A stretch of DNA of 64,000 nt from UBA7328 sp965247965. GTDB lineage: Bacteria; Bacteroidota; Bacteroidia; Chitinophagales; Saprospiraceae. This document shows positions 28,853 through 37,790 of the stretch, piece after piece. The notes beneath the pieces are model-generated. The model searched no databases and had not been told where the DNA came from. It saw only the letters and a list, made by a program, of their open reading frames with translations. The translations under genes were made by a program, and so were the position numbers. The DNA lies in assembly GCA_965247965.1 (NCBI GenBank), contig OZ252053.1, positions 6,014,001 to 6,078,000 of the forward strand. The letters run 5' to 3'. Positions within the stretch are counted from its first letter, which is position 1. Every line of letters begins with the position of its first letter.

Positions 28853-29956
28853 CTAAGTACATGACAAAAAACGGAAGTAGAGCCAAATTTTCCGTCTGTC
28901 GTGGTTAATATATGCGTTGATATAGTTGTCTATCCCTCCCCTGAAAATGCTTTTTCTTCTTTTTCCTCGATTATTTTTTTTGAATAATGAGGGTATCTTT
29001 CTCTTTATCCATTCGCCTATACGTATCATCCATACATATGATATGGCTAATAAACCAAATAATGTTTCTAGCCTTTTGGGATGAGTTACATGTGTATCTT
29101 CCAGTTGAAAACCATTCGTTTTCATGTCCTTGAACATGTTTTCAATATACCACCTTTTGGCATAGATATCGCAAGCATCTTCTACATCCTCAGAGTGTAT
29201 GACTATCAAATACTCTAATTTGTTCTTGTCATTTCTAAATCTGAATCCGCTTACGTATACTTCATTGCCTCCAACTAAATATTTTCCCGGCAATCTTGGC
29301 GATGATCTTTTATTATTTTTACATAATAAACCCAGTTTTACCTCCTTGCCATTTTTTACACCTACCATGCCTTCCTTAACCCGAAGGTTGAATCCTATCT
29401 CATTGGTTATCAAGTACTTAACCCAATGTTGGCCAATGAATTCCCGGTCTCCTATAACGTTCTTTATCTGACCTTTTCCAACAATTTTTACCACTTCCTC
29501 TAACAACTCAATTCTTTCATATTGTGCAGAGTTGCCTTTCTTTGGAAGCAACACCCATTTGATCGGTATCGAATACCCGTCTCCTAGTATAGAAAATACC
29601 AAAAAATTAATATCCACTTTACCAAATTGCCAGTTTGTCCTATCCACAAGCAGGGTATAAGGCCCCTTCAACTCACTCATTTTCAAAAGCAAATGTCCTA
29701 GACCAGTGTCATCCCAATCCACCTGAGAGATAAATCGTTGAAGACGACGATAATTACTCAATGGCTTCGCTTTTGAAATCATACCGTGAGCAACCTTGAC
29801 CATATTGACACTCCTAATGGTAGACATACTGATCACCGCCGAGGCAATCAAGTTTACCCTTTGCTGGTGAAGTTTACTAAGTTCTATTTTCAATTCTCGG
29901 GAAAGTTCTTTAACTTTCTCCTTAATTGCCATGTCGTTCAGTGTTGTAAGTAACAC
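28853..29956 (-). CDS. IS4-family transposase (element A)
   Basis: A 367-residue DDE transposase. Catalytic residues are the Asp in LLVDRTNWQ (about 110), the Asp in VIGDREFIG (about 170) and the Glu in YAKRWYIENMFKDMK. The last follows the IS4 Y-(2)-R-(3)-E-(6)-K signature exactly. The stop codon TAG is supplied by the outermost bases of the IS end. An in-frame ATG ten codons in (MAIKEKVKEL) is an alternative start. Confidence 0.92.
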   Translation of the reverse strand: MLLTTLNDMAIKEKVKELSRELKIELSKLHQQRVNLIASAVISMSTIRSVNMVKVAHGMISKAKPLSNYRRLQRFISQVDWDDTGLGHLLLKMSELKGPYTLLVDRTNWQFGKVDINFLVFSILGDGYSIPIKWVLLPKKGNSAQYERIELLEEVVKIVGKGQIKNVIGDREFIGQHWVKYLITNEIGFNLRVKEGMVGVKNGKEVKLGLLCKNNKRSSPRLPGKYLVGGNEVYVSGFRFRNDKNKLEYLIVIHSEDVEDACDIYAKRWYIENMFKDMKTNGFQLEDTHVTHPKRLETLFGLLAISYVWMIRIGEWIKRKIPSLFKKNNRGKRRKSIFRGGIDNYINAYINHDRRKIWLYFRFLSCT

Positions 29957-30015
29957 ATTATCAACACTTTACGCGTGGCAATTATTTTATCAATCCTGTT
30001 TTGTCATGTACTATG
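28853..30015 (-). mobile_element. IS4-family insertion sequence A (1163 bp)
   Basis: Inverted ends share AGTACATGACAAAA (17 bp with two mismatches counting outer bases). The 9-bp target CAATTATCT is repeated at 28844-28852 and 30016-30024. It landed directly before the ATG of the NRAMP gene at 30025, separating it from its promoter. Confidence 0.9.
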
Positions 30016-30697
30016 CAATTATCTATGAGATCGCGCTCCTCGAAAGCCAATTCTTTATTAAAGACAATCGGCCCGGGCCTTCTCTTCGCAAGTTCGGCTA
30101 TAGGCACTTCACATCTTGTATTGTCCGCAAGAGCAGGCGCTCATCACGGTATGATTTTCGTTTGGATCATCCTCGGTGCATTAATTCTCAAATATCCCTT
30201 TTTCGAGTTCGGCCCTCGATATGCCAATGCAACTGGCCACAGCTTAGTTAAAGGATACAAGGATCAAGGGGTTTGGGCAATAGTGCTGTTCATGTTGGTG
30301 ATATTCATTAACATGTTTGCTGTTACCGGAGCTGTGTCGGCCGTATGCGCGGGATTGCTGAGCACGATGATGGGAATGAGCAATATTCCCATGCCTTTAC
30401 TGGTGGGTGCAATACTTGCGATCACGGCTATTCTCCTCCTTCTCGGCCGGTATACGGCGCTGGATTATTTTATCAAGATCGTGTCCATAGTATTGTTGGT
30501 TACTGTTTTCATTGCATTTTTTGCTGTTCTCTTTAAACAATAGTTCGTGAAGGATTTCGGCCAAATTCGAAGTGTTAACAGCAGTATCTTAAATTCAAGA
30601 TTTTCTATAACGCTGATTATCAAGTATTTATGGCCTGCTTATTTGGCAATCCTATTAAAATGCAAGTTTCGGTTCAGACGATACTTTAGTTTTAATA

Positions 30698-32018
30698 CAT
30701 ACTACTGGACATGAGCTATAAATTGTGGTTCAAAGAATAGCCAAGAGGGTTTGGGGATAGAACGAATGGAATGAGAAAGAAAGCATATGAAATTTCTAAG
30801 GTTGTTGAATTTGATTTCTAAAAAGGATAGTCCTTTTTTAAATTTGGAAACGACTAAGTTGATCGATCCGTTTTTATATTTCTTCCAATCACTCTTCTTT
30901 TTGTGCTTGAGTTGGGTTAGACCCTGTTCAATACATAAGGCATAGATAAATACTACAATACCCATTGTCAATTCTATTTTTCCAGAGTCTTTAAAATTAA
31001 GAGCTTCTAAATTGAAACCATTTGATTTTAAGTGTTTGAAGCAAGTTTCAATAGTCCAACGAATAGGGTAAAGCTTTACTATTTTTCTTTTGTCTTTTAA
31101 TGTAGATATGAAATAAAACAGAGGTTCGTTGGCTGAACTTTTGGGGTTTTTAAAAATCACAAAAGAAATTTTTTTTCCAAGGATTTCAATTTGTTTAGAC
31201 ACTCCACAGATTTGATACCGTTTTTTCAATGCTTCACGTTCAATACCAATGTATCGAAGATGTTGGTGTTTATAAAATGTCTTATCCTTTCCCCTTTGGT
31301 TGTCCACATACCCTTTATAAATTCCCTTTTTTAACCTAATTACAAACTCTAACCCCTTGTCTACCAGATATTTAAACCATCTTTCTCCGATGTACTCCCG
31401 ATCTGCTAGTAGTATCAAACCTTTCAGATTATATAATTTACAGGCTTTGTCTATCACCTTTCGTCTTTCATTAAAATTACTCATACCCTTCTTGTCTAAG
31501 TCTTCCCACCATATTGGAATACTTACTCCATTGACCACTACACTCAATGTTAATAAGTGAATATTCTTGTTGCCATTCTCCCAGCTCGTACCATCTAGTG
31601 CCAAATATTTGATGTTCTTCGCTTTGAGTCTCAACAAATAAAAACTAAAACATAATATAGCTTCAATCAATGCCTGCTTGTCAGCATCATCCATATTGAA
31701 AAAACGGATCAACCTCTTATAATTCGAATCAGGTTTGGTGTTTTGTTGGTTTTCGAGTATTCCAGGGAGCTTATCCTTTACAATGTTCAAATTCGTCGTC
31801 CTGGCTGATAATATACCTTGGGCTGTTGTGAGAAATTTTTTTATTACATGTTCTTCAAAACCTGAGAAAAATGGTTTTATTTCGCTTACGAGTGGAATTG
31901 TCATTGTTGTTAATTGTTTGTTTTACAAACAATAATGATATATTCCACTTTATTATAATATATAACCTACTTTATTTCAAGACATTGTATTATTTTAACC
32001 CCAATGTCCAGTAGTATG
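30698..32018 (-). mobile_element. IS4-family insertion sequence B (1321 bp), nested
   Basis: Perfect 15-bp inverted ends CATACTACTGGACAT and a 9-bp target duplication GTTTTAATA (30689-30697 and 32019-32027). It sits inside the MITE-like element, so it is the younger of the two events. Confidence 0.93.
30702..31904 (-). CDS. IS4-family transposase (element B)
   Basis: A 400-residue DDE transposase. D1 lies in YLALDGTSWENG (about 104), D2 in LLADREYIGERW (about 168), and the catalytic Glu in YPIRWTIETCFKHLK, matching the IS4 Y-(2)-R-(3)-E-(6)-K pattern. It fills the element. It is only distantly similar to the transposase of element A. Confidence 0.92.
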   Translation of the reverse strand: MTIPLVSEIKPFFSGFEEHVIKKFLTTAQGILSARTTNLNIVKDKLPGILENQQNTKPDSNYKRLIRFFNMDDADKQALIEAILCFSFYLLRLKAKNIKYLALDGTSWENGNKNIHLLTLSVVVNGVSIPIWWEDLDKKGMSNFNERRKVIDKACKLYNLKGLILLADREYIGERWFKYLVDKGLEFVIRLKKGIYKGYVDNQRGKDKTFYKHQHLRYIGIEREALKKRYQICGVSKQIEILGKKISFVIFKNPKSSANEPLFYFISTLKDKRKIVKLYPIRWTIETCFKHLKSNGFNLEALNFKDSGKIELTMGIVVFIYALCIEQGLTQLKHKKKSDWKKYKNGSINLVVSKFKKGLSFLEIKFNNLRNFICFLSHSIRSIPKPSWLFFEPQFIAHVQ

Positions 32019-32863
32019 GTTTTAATAATTTATCCATAATTCTAAGATTGAGTATCAACGAGTTATGAAATATTTCCTTCACGGACTATTGTTTAAAGGT
32101 TCAGTAGAAAAGGTGGAAGATTTTCAGCCGTCAACAATATTTGAAGGAGCAGGGCTGGCCTTGATGATCAGTTTGATCGGCTGGATGCCTTCGGGTATGG
32201 AAGCGTCTACGATGCACAGCATTTGGGCAGTCGAAAAAATGCGAAATACGAAATATCATCCGACTCTGCGCGAAAGTCTTTTTGACTTCAATCTTGGATA
32301 TATTTTCACGACGGTTTTGGCACTTATTTTCCTGGCTATTGGTGCGCTTACAGTATACGGCAGCGGACAATCGCTCGATGGCAATTCTACACAGTTTTCA
32401 AATAAACTCCTGGATGTATTCACTTCTAATCTGGGCAAATGGTCATTTCCGGTAATGGCTATTGCTGCCTTTTCCACCATTTACGGCACCCTTATCACGG
32501 CTTGGGATGCTTTTACAAGAAGCTTTGTAAGAGGCCTGAGAACGTTCAAATTCACCACTATCCAACAAAATCTTGAGCAACAGCGATTCCTGCATAGGAA
32601 CTACACTATTTTTTTGATAATCATTGGTGTAGGTAGTTTTATTCTCTTCTATTTCTCAGCGCGAAGTATGATCAAAATACTGGAGGGAGCCACAATTGTT
32701 GCTTTTATCACAGCGCCCATCATCGCCTATCTCAATCTACGGGCGATGCGCGGTGAGGAGGTACCGATCACACATCGACCTTCACAAAAAATGATTATTT
32801 TTTGTTATACCGGGCTTGTCGCTATGATTTCTTTTTCAATTTTTTACCTGGTTGACTTGTTGT

Positions 32864-33175
32864 ACTAGTGCATCAGGCACGAAATATAACACCCCTTATA
32901 CTTGTTCTTTTTCACCTGCATTTCGTTGAAGAACCCTTCATTTGGCTAAGGCCAAAATCAGGAACCTTCGCCTCATTCAGGTAAAAAATAACTTCGTCTA
33001 AGGGGCATTTTACTTAGTTTCTGACGCACTAGTGCATCGGGAACGAAGTCCTTGAACGTCTTAGAAGTTGATAGTTGCTGGTTGTTCGTTGCTCGTTCCA
33101 TAACAAACAACTATCAACGAACAACAGCCAACCGTTTAAGTAAATGGTCAAGTATTTAGTTCCTGACGCACTAGT
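32864..33175. repeat. Two palindromic elements sharing ACTAGT ends (array 1)
   Basis: Unit 1 is 32864-33033 (170 bp) and unit 2 is 33028-33175 (148 bp); they share the middle ACTAGT. Each is a long imperfect inverted repeat: ACTAGTGCATCAGG or ACTAGTGCATCGGG at the left, CTGACGCACTAGT at the right. The arms of unit 2 pair GTTGATAGTTG-type words with CAACTATCAAC. No coding potential. Unit 1 overlaps the stop codon of the NRAMP gene. Confidence 0.85.
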
Positions 33176-33588
33176 GCGTGCAGTTCATTTTGTCGTTTTT
33201 GATGCGGTTGTCTTAATGATCCAGGGCAATCACGAGAAGCTTGACATGGTTAATTCATAAGAGTTTCCCAAAAGCGTGCCCGCCTGGTCGGACGGACAGG
33301 TTTTTTGAACAATCTTTTTCATAATTAAGGGATTAACCATCTTGTCCCATAGGGATGCCTTTGGCATAATTTTTCCGTTTATGTGTTGAATCGTTTATGC
33401 GTTTATGGGGTCCGTACATTATGAAGATGTTCAAATACACAGCCTGCCCCGACAAAATCGTCGGGGAATAAACAAATAAACAAGAGTGGTTGATTTCTTG
33501 CGATTGCCCTACCTAATGATCTGGTCTGTTTCTTCTTTCTGGAAAATGAACGTACCTTAACGGTTCCAATTTTCAAAATAAATCGCGT
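33176..33588. other. Intergenic stretch with repeat fragments, no gene
   Basis: No plausible gene. It contains a short hairpin family word (GCCCGCCTGGTCGGACGGACAGG near 33279) and one copy of a 112-bp repeat at 33367-33478 that recurs inverted at 51647-51758. Confidence 0.6.
33367..33478 (+). repeat. 112-bp dispersed repeat, copy 1
   Basis: Nearly identical (about three mismatches) to the complement of 51647-51758. It contains the hairpin CCCCGACAAAATCGTCGGGG. Copies are inverted and 18 kb apart. Confidence 0.85.
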
Positions 33589-33999
33589 ATGAGTTTCAAT
33601 ATTAAAATCCACGCCACTAAAGAAAGCTTAGAACAACTGGTGGCCAAGCATCCTAAAAACGAACCTGTCGTAATGGTCAACATTTTGCGCTACTTCGAGA
33701 AAACGGAATCAGGGGAGGAAACTGGGGAAGAGGCGTACGCTCGATACGGAATGAATGCCTTTCCATTTCTAAAGAAAGCGGGGGCGAGAATACTGTGGAG
33801 GGGAACGGTGAGTCAGGTGGTAGTTGGCGAGCAAAATGATCAACCTCACGAAATTATCCTTGTGCGGTATCCATCAGTTCAACACTTTATCGATATGGCT
33901 TTCAGTGACGAGTATATCAAACTCTCGAAGGATCGAAACATTGCTCTTGAATATGGAGGATTGATTGCGGCCCAATCGGTTATGGGGGATTTGGTATGA
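33589..33999 (+). CDS. DUF1330-like protein
   Basis: A 136-residue dimeric ferredoxin-like fold candidate: PVVMVNILRY at the first strand, an EEAYARYG helix, ARILWRGTV and HEIILVRYPSVQHFIDMAFSDEY, which match the DUF1330 order of strand, helix, WRG strand and Y-P-S helix. Function unknown in the family. Isolated between repeat-rich spacers, with an ATG 70 bp after a regular AT-rich stretch. Confidence 0.7.
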   Translation: MSFNIKIHATKESLEQLVAKHPKNEPVVMVNILRYFEKTESGEETGEEAYARYGMNAFPFLKKAGARILWRGTVSQVVVGEQNDQPHEIILVRYPSVQHFIDMAFSDEYIKLSKDRNIALEYGGLIAAQSVMGDLV

Positions 34000-34305
34000 T
34001 TACCACATAGCCACGCAGCGCGCCAAGGCCACAAGCAAGGTCTCCCGCTAAGACTGCAAAGGTTTCGCCAAGTCTCGCTAAGGACAACTTTGCGTGACTT
34101 GGCGATACCTTCGTTTGCCTTTGCGGGAAATGTGTCTTATGAGCATTTGGTTCTGCGTAATGTGAATACAAAACTTTGTTTTTTTAGCAAACTTTTACGG
34201 AAGCATACTATAGCGCAGCATACCGCATATCAAAATGAAAATGAAAATGAAAACCGGTAAAGTTTGCCAAAAACAAACTTTTTAGGAAGCATAATATAGA
34301 TTTTT
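34000..34305. other. Intergenic palindromes and direct repeats, no gene
   Basis: Around 34010-34125 an imperfect palindrome has arms with CCACGCAGCG...CCAAG and CTTGGCG-type words, similar in style to 57951-58012. The words CAAACTTTTACGGAAGCATA (34188) and CAAACTTTTTAGGAAGCATA (34274) are an imperfect direct repeat flanking a short AAAATG tandem run at about 34233-34251. Confidence 0.55.
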
Positions 34306-34476
34306 ATGGAATTTGGAATTTGCCTGCCTGCCGGTCAGGCAGAGATTTTGGTGCTTCTGAAATTGGATTTTCTTACTGCCTTTCCATATTGGGGTATCCT
34401 CGTCCTGGTCATTTCAAATGCTTTTTTGGTACTCGTACGCGATGTCCGGATTGAGGACAACGACCACAAGCCCTGA
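34306..34476 (+). CDS. Small single-membrane-span protein upstream of symporter
   Basis: A 56-residue frame from ATG 34306 to TGA 34474-34476, ending 5 bp before the symporter ATG. Residues about 24-47 (LTAFPYWGILVLVISNAFLVLV) form one membrane helix, followed by a charged tail RDVRIEDNDHKP. Small membrane proteins often precede SSS symporters. The first 15 codons include a common short hairpin repeat (CCTGCCTGCCGGTCAGGCAG), so the original start may have been replaced. Confidence 0.5.
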   Translation: MEFGICLPAGQAEILVLLKLDFLTAFPYWGILVLVISNAFLVLVRDVRIEDNDHKP

Positions 34477-35163
34477 CATTGATGGATTACATCCGGGAGC
34501 ATTTCATTACTTTATTGCTGACCATTCTCTATATAGCAGGGTGTCTCTGCATCGGATGGTATTTTAAAAAGAAAGCCTCTGAAGGTGTAGAGGGTTACTA
34601 CATTGCAAAAAGGGAGATACCCGGTTGGGTAATTGCTTTGGCGTTTTTCTCTACCTCCGCGAGTACAAACACGTACATTGGCATGGCCGGAAAATCTTTC
34701 GAATTCGGACTATCCTGGGCGTGGATGGGTTTTATATGGACGTTGTTTTGCATTATATCCTGGCAATTGCTGGGGCCCAAAATGCGTGTGCAGACAGCCA
34801 GATTGCGATCGTACACGATTCCCGACTATTTCCATCTCAGGTATAAAAGCGATCTGGCTAAAAGCATCAGGGTGTTATCGGCTTTTATTATCCTTTTTGC
34901 TACCATCTGGTATATGGTCGGCATAGCCAAGGGTTGTGCTCATGTGTTCACTTCCGTCCTTGATGTTCCGTATGAATATGGGGCATTTTTGATCATACGG
35001 ACGAAGTGATTGGTTTTATGCTGGACAAATTTGATAATGAATTGGTAAGTGGAATTTGTGTGGCAGGACTTTTCGCAGCGGGAATGTCTTCACTCGCTTC
35101 GGTCATTATTATTATCGGCACTGCGTTTGTCAAGGACATTTGGCACGTTGTGCGGCCAATGAA

Positions 35164-35240
35164 AGAGAACCTATCATCGGGCGCACCAAAGTATTTATGC
35201 TTGTGTATTGCCTGATAGTCTATGTACTGACCTTGTTCCC
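35164..35240 (+). repeat. 77-bp direct repeat flanking IS1634, left copy
   Basis: Identical to 37151-37227. Both are symporter coding sequence, so this is a target duplication made by the IS. Confidence 0.93.
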
Positions 35241-37150
35241 CTGAGTTTGACACTTAACGGCCTTGGATTTTCACAAGATGCCCATAGAATAGGGATTTTA
35301 GGGGTAGAAATGTAGGTTTTTGAAAAAACGTGGTGGCAACAAATTGAATATAAATTCCTATATATTAGGTGTTTGTAACATATATGTAGTATATTTACTA
35401 CATGTTCATTAAAACTACTAAATCCAGAAATCACACCTACCTTCAAATAGTCGAGTCCTATCGCATGGACGGCAAAGTCAAGCACAAAGTCCTTCTTAAC
35501 CTAGGCAGGTTGGATGTCTTACGACAAGATCGCACCCTTGAAACCATTGGCCGTAAACTCTTGACCTTGTCGGGAATGGATGCCAATAGCATTTCGGACA
35601 TGAAAGAGGTTAAAAGACTTTGTTATGGTCATGTGGTTTATGAAAAGATTTGGGAAAAATTAGGCCTTGCTACAATTCTTGATAAGGTAGGAGCAAAGCA
35701 TAGAAGGCTTGGCTTTTCCCTGAGTAGGGTTACTTTTTATATGGCAATACATAGACTATTGCGGTGCAAATCAAAATTAAGAGCCTACCAGGATCAAATT
35801 GAATTCAAGGGAATGGACAGCAATATTGAACTTCATCAACTCTACAGAAACCTCGACTGGTTAGCTACTCATAAGGAGGAAATAGAACAAGGTATGTTCA
35901 AAAGATATTGCGATCTGTTTAACTCAACTATAGATGTAGCCTTCTATGATGTAACCACTTTTCATTTTGAGAGTGTGAGGCCTGACGAGTTAAAAGACTT
36001 TGGGTTCAGTAAAAATGGAAAGTTCAACGAGGTGCAGGTAGTGATGGGATTGTTTACCGATCAGCAAGGTCGCCCTATAGGTTATGAATTATTCCCAGGA
36101 AATACATCAGATGGCAAGACGATGATCGATGCGTTGAACATACTCAAAGATCGGTTCAACATCAATCAAGTTGTCATAGTAGCCGATAAGGGGCTGAATA
36201 GTAAAAACAACTTTCACCTCATCAGACAAGCAGGATATGAATACATTGTGAGTTCAAAACTAAAAGTCCAAGCCAAACCTATACAGGATCAGGTATGGGC
36301 TAATGAGGGTTACCATAATCATGAAGTGGACAAAGACACAGCAGAAGTATTGTTCAGATATAAATCTGTGGATCTGGAGGTATCCTATAAAGACGAACAA
36401 GGTCAACAACATGAATGGAAAGATAAACTCATAATAAGTTGGTCAAAACAACGAGCGGTAAAAGATCAAAAAGACAGAAAAAGACAAGTCGAAAAGGCCG
36501 AAGCCATGGTCGACCAAGGCCAGGTGCCCAGCAGTAAAAAGGGTGCAAAGAGGTACGTCAAAATAGAATATGAGAACAAGACACCACCTACTCTGGATGA
36601 AGAACGAATCAAAGAAGATAGCAAGTGGGACGGATATTATGGTATTCAGTCAAGCCGCAAAGACATGAGTGAATTTGCTATTATGAAAGCCTACCACAAT
36701 CTATGGCGCATAGAAGAAAGCTTTCGCATTCTAAAAACAACTATGAAAACACGACCGATATTCCATTGGACACCCAATAGAATAAAAGGCCACTTTGTAG
36801 TGTGCTTCATTTCCTTTGCAATGGAAAGAGCTCTGGAAGAAACTCTACGAAGTAAGGAAATCGAAATAAGTCCTGAAAAAATAAAAGATGAACTCAATCA
36901 ACTCCAGGTATCTCAAATGAAACTGGAGGATCACAAATTTTATGTAAAAGGCGCCAATGGACAATACGGAGCAAAAATCCTTCGAGCATTAAATATTGCT
37001 CCGCTTAAAAATATTGAACTCATACAATAGTTCGCCAAGCCTCCTTACCGCACATTCGTCCAAACCCAATGCCGTAGTGGCAATTTGCAACATGTCAATC
37101 CCGTAACTGTCTGAAAATCAGATCACCAGCAAAATTAAGTGTCAAAGTCA
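35241..37150 (+). mobile_element. IS1634-family insertion sequence (about 1910 bp)
   Basis: Ends TGAGTTTGACACTTAA and TGACTTTGACACTTAA (inverted, one mismatch). It is flanked by 77-bp direct copies of host sequence. Very long target duplications are known for IS1549, a member of IS1634, so this supports the family call. Confidence 0.9.
35402..37030 (+). CDS. IS1634-family transposase
   Basis: A 542-residue DDE transposase. The N-terminus (FIKTTKSRNHTYLQIVESYR...HKVLLNLGRLD) is typical of IS1634/IS1549. D1 is in VAFYDVTTFHFES (about 180), D2 in VIVADKGLNSKNN (about 262), and the Glu in LWRIEESFRILKT (about 440). It appears intact and may be active. Confidence 0.93.
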   Translation: MFIKTTKSRNHTYLQIVESYRMDGKVKHKVLLNLGRLDVLRQDRTLETIGRKLLTLSGMDANSISDMKEVKRLCYGHVVYEKIWEKLGLATILDKVGAKHRRLGFSLSRVTFYMAIHRLLRCKSKLRAYQDQIEFKGMDSNIELHQLYRNLDWLATHKEEIEQGMFKRYCDLFNSTIDVAFYDVTTFHFESVRPDELKDFGFSKNGKFNEVQVVMGLFTDQQGRPIGYELFPGNTSDGKTMIDALNILKDRFNINQVVIVADKGLNSKNNFHLIRQAGYEYIVSSKLKVQAKPIQDQVWANEGYHNHEVDKDTAEVLFRYKSVDLEVSYKDEQGQQHEWKDKLIISWSKQRAVKDQKDRKRQVEKAEAMVDQGQVPSSKKGAKRYVKIEYENKTPPTLDEERIKEDSKWDGYYGIQSSRKDMSEFAIMKAYHNLWRIEESFRILKTTMKTRPIFHWTPNRIKGHFVVCFISFAMERALEETLRSKEIEISPEKIKDELNQLQVSQMKLEDHKFYVKGANGQYGAKILRALNIAPLKNIELIQ

Positions 37151-37227
37151 AGAGAACCTATCATCGGGCGCACCAAAGTATTTATGCTTGTGTATTGCCT
37201 GATAGTCTATGTACTGACCTTGTTCCC
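37151..37227 (+). repeat. 77-bp direct repeat flanking IS1634, right copy
   Basis: The second copy of the target duplication; the symporter frame continues through it into the last helices. Confidence 0.93.
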
Positions 37228-37694
37228 GATTGCGGGCATTGTCGAACTGACGGCCTTTGCAGGAGCAGTCTTCGCTGCAAGTTTCTTTCCATCGATTTTT
37301 GGGGCCCTTTACTTGCGATGGGGAACAGATCTGGGCGCACTTTCGTCTATGATCGCAGTATAACAATGTGCATTATCTGGAGATTTGGGTTTCGGTTTAA
37401 GTATGAGGGCTTAGAGAATATTCATGAGATTATTCCCGCATTTTTGATATCGTTGTTGACCTATTTAGTCGTAAGTGCTTTGAGTAGAAATAGGATACCT
37501 GATGGAGACCATCTTGACCTTGTTTTTAGAAATTTTACCAAATAAAAATTGAGCGAATTGAGAAAGAAGATAATTACCTTTATTATAGTTCAAGCAGCAT
37601 TCTCCACTAATTTTCACCAATTAACACGAATCGTCTCGAAGTAATGCTGTGGCATATCACATTGATTATCAATCCCTTAGGGACTCCTCTTTCC

Positions 37695-37767
37695 CCGTCT
37701 ACCATCTACCGTCTACCGTCTACCGTCAACCGTCAACCGTCTACCATCTACCGTCTACCGTCTACCG
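37695..37767. repeat. Tandem 7-bp word repeat (CTACCGT)
   Basis: About ten units of CCGTCTA, CCATCTA or CCGTCAA run in tandem in the spacer between the convergent symporter and DUF1501 genes. Confidence 0.85.
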
Positions 37768-37790
37768 CTTGCCCTGAGCTTGTCGAAGGG

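Larger units (their letters stand above)
30538..32091. mobile_element. MITE-like element, about 224 bp before a nested IS4 insertion
   Basis: The ends CAATAGTTCGTGAAGGA and its complement (one mismatch, at 32075-32091) are inverted, and the target TTTAAA is repeated at 30532-30537 and 32092-32097. Subtracting the nested IS4 and its duplication leaves about 224 bp with no gene. It is probably a non-autonomous element moved by a transposase not present in this window. Confidence 0.8.
30025..32868 (+). pseudogene. NRAMP-family metal transporter, hit by nested insertions
   Basis: The N-terminal part 30025-30537 (KTIGPGLLFASSAIGTSHLVLSARAG) and the C-terminal part 32098-32868 (GAGLALMISLIGWMPSGMEAS) belong to one NRAMP permease. 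Removing 30538-32097 restores a 427-residue frame with no stop. In place of the canonical DPGN and MPH metal motifs it has SSAIGTSH and WMPSGME, so divalent-metal transport is uncertain. It suffered three events: an IS4 before the ATG, a MITE-like element inside, and an IS4 in that element. The stop codon (TAG 32866) is part of an ACTAGT repeat edge. Confidence 0.88.
34482..37545 (+). pseudogene. Sodium:solute symporter (SSS family), multiply disrupted
   Basis: The N-terminal part (34482-34995) has the SSS helices GYYIAKREIPGWVIALAFFSTSASTNTYIGMAG and TIPDYFHLRY. At about 34990-35000 it jumps, out of frame, to DEVIGFMLDKFDNELVSGICVAGLFAAGMSSLAS, a late helix, so roughly 200 residues are deleted. 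An IS1634 element then interrupts it at 35241, and a one-base loss near 37360 shifts the last helices (ITMCIIWRFGFRFKYEG). Substrate unknown. Several independent lesions show an older decay than that of the IS-only genes. Confidence 0.85.
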
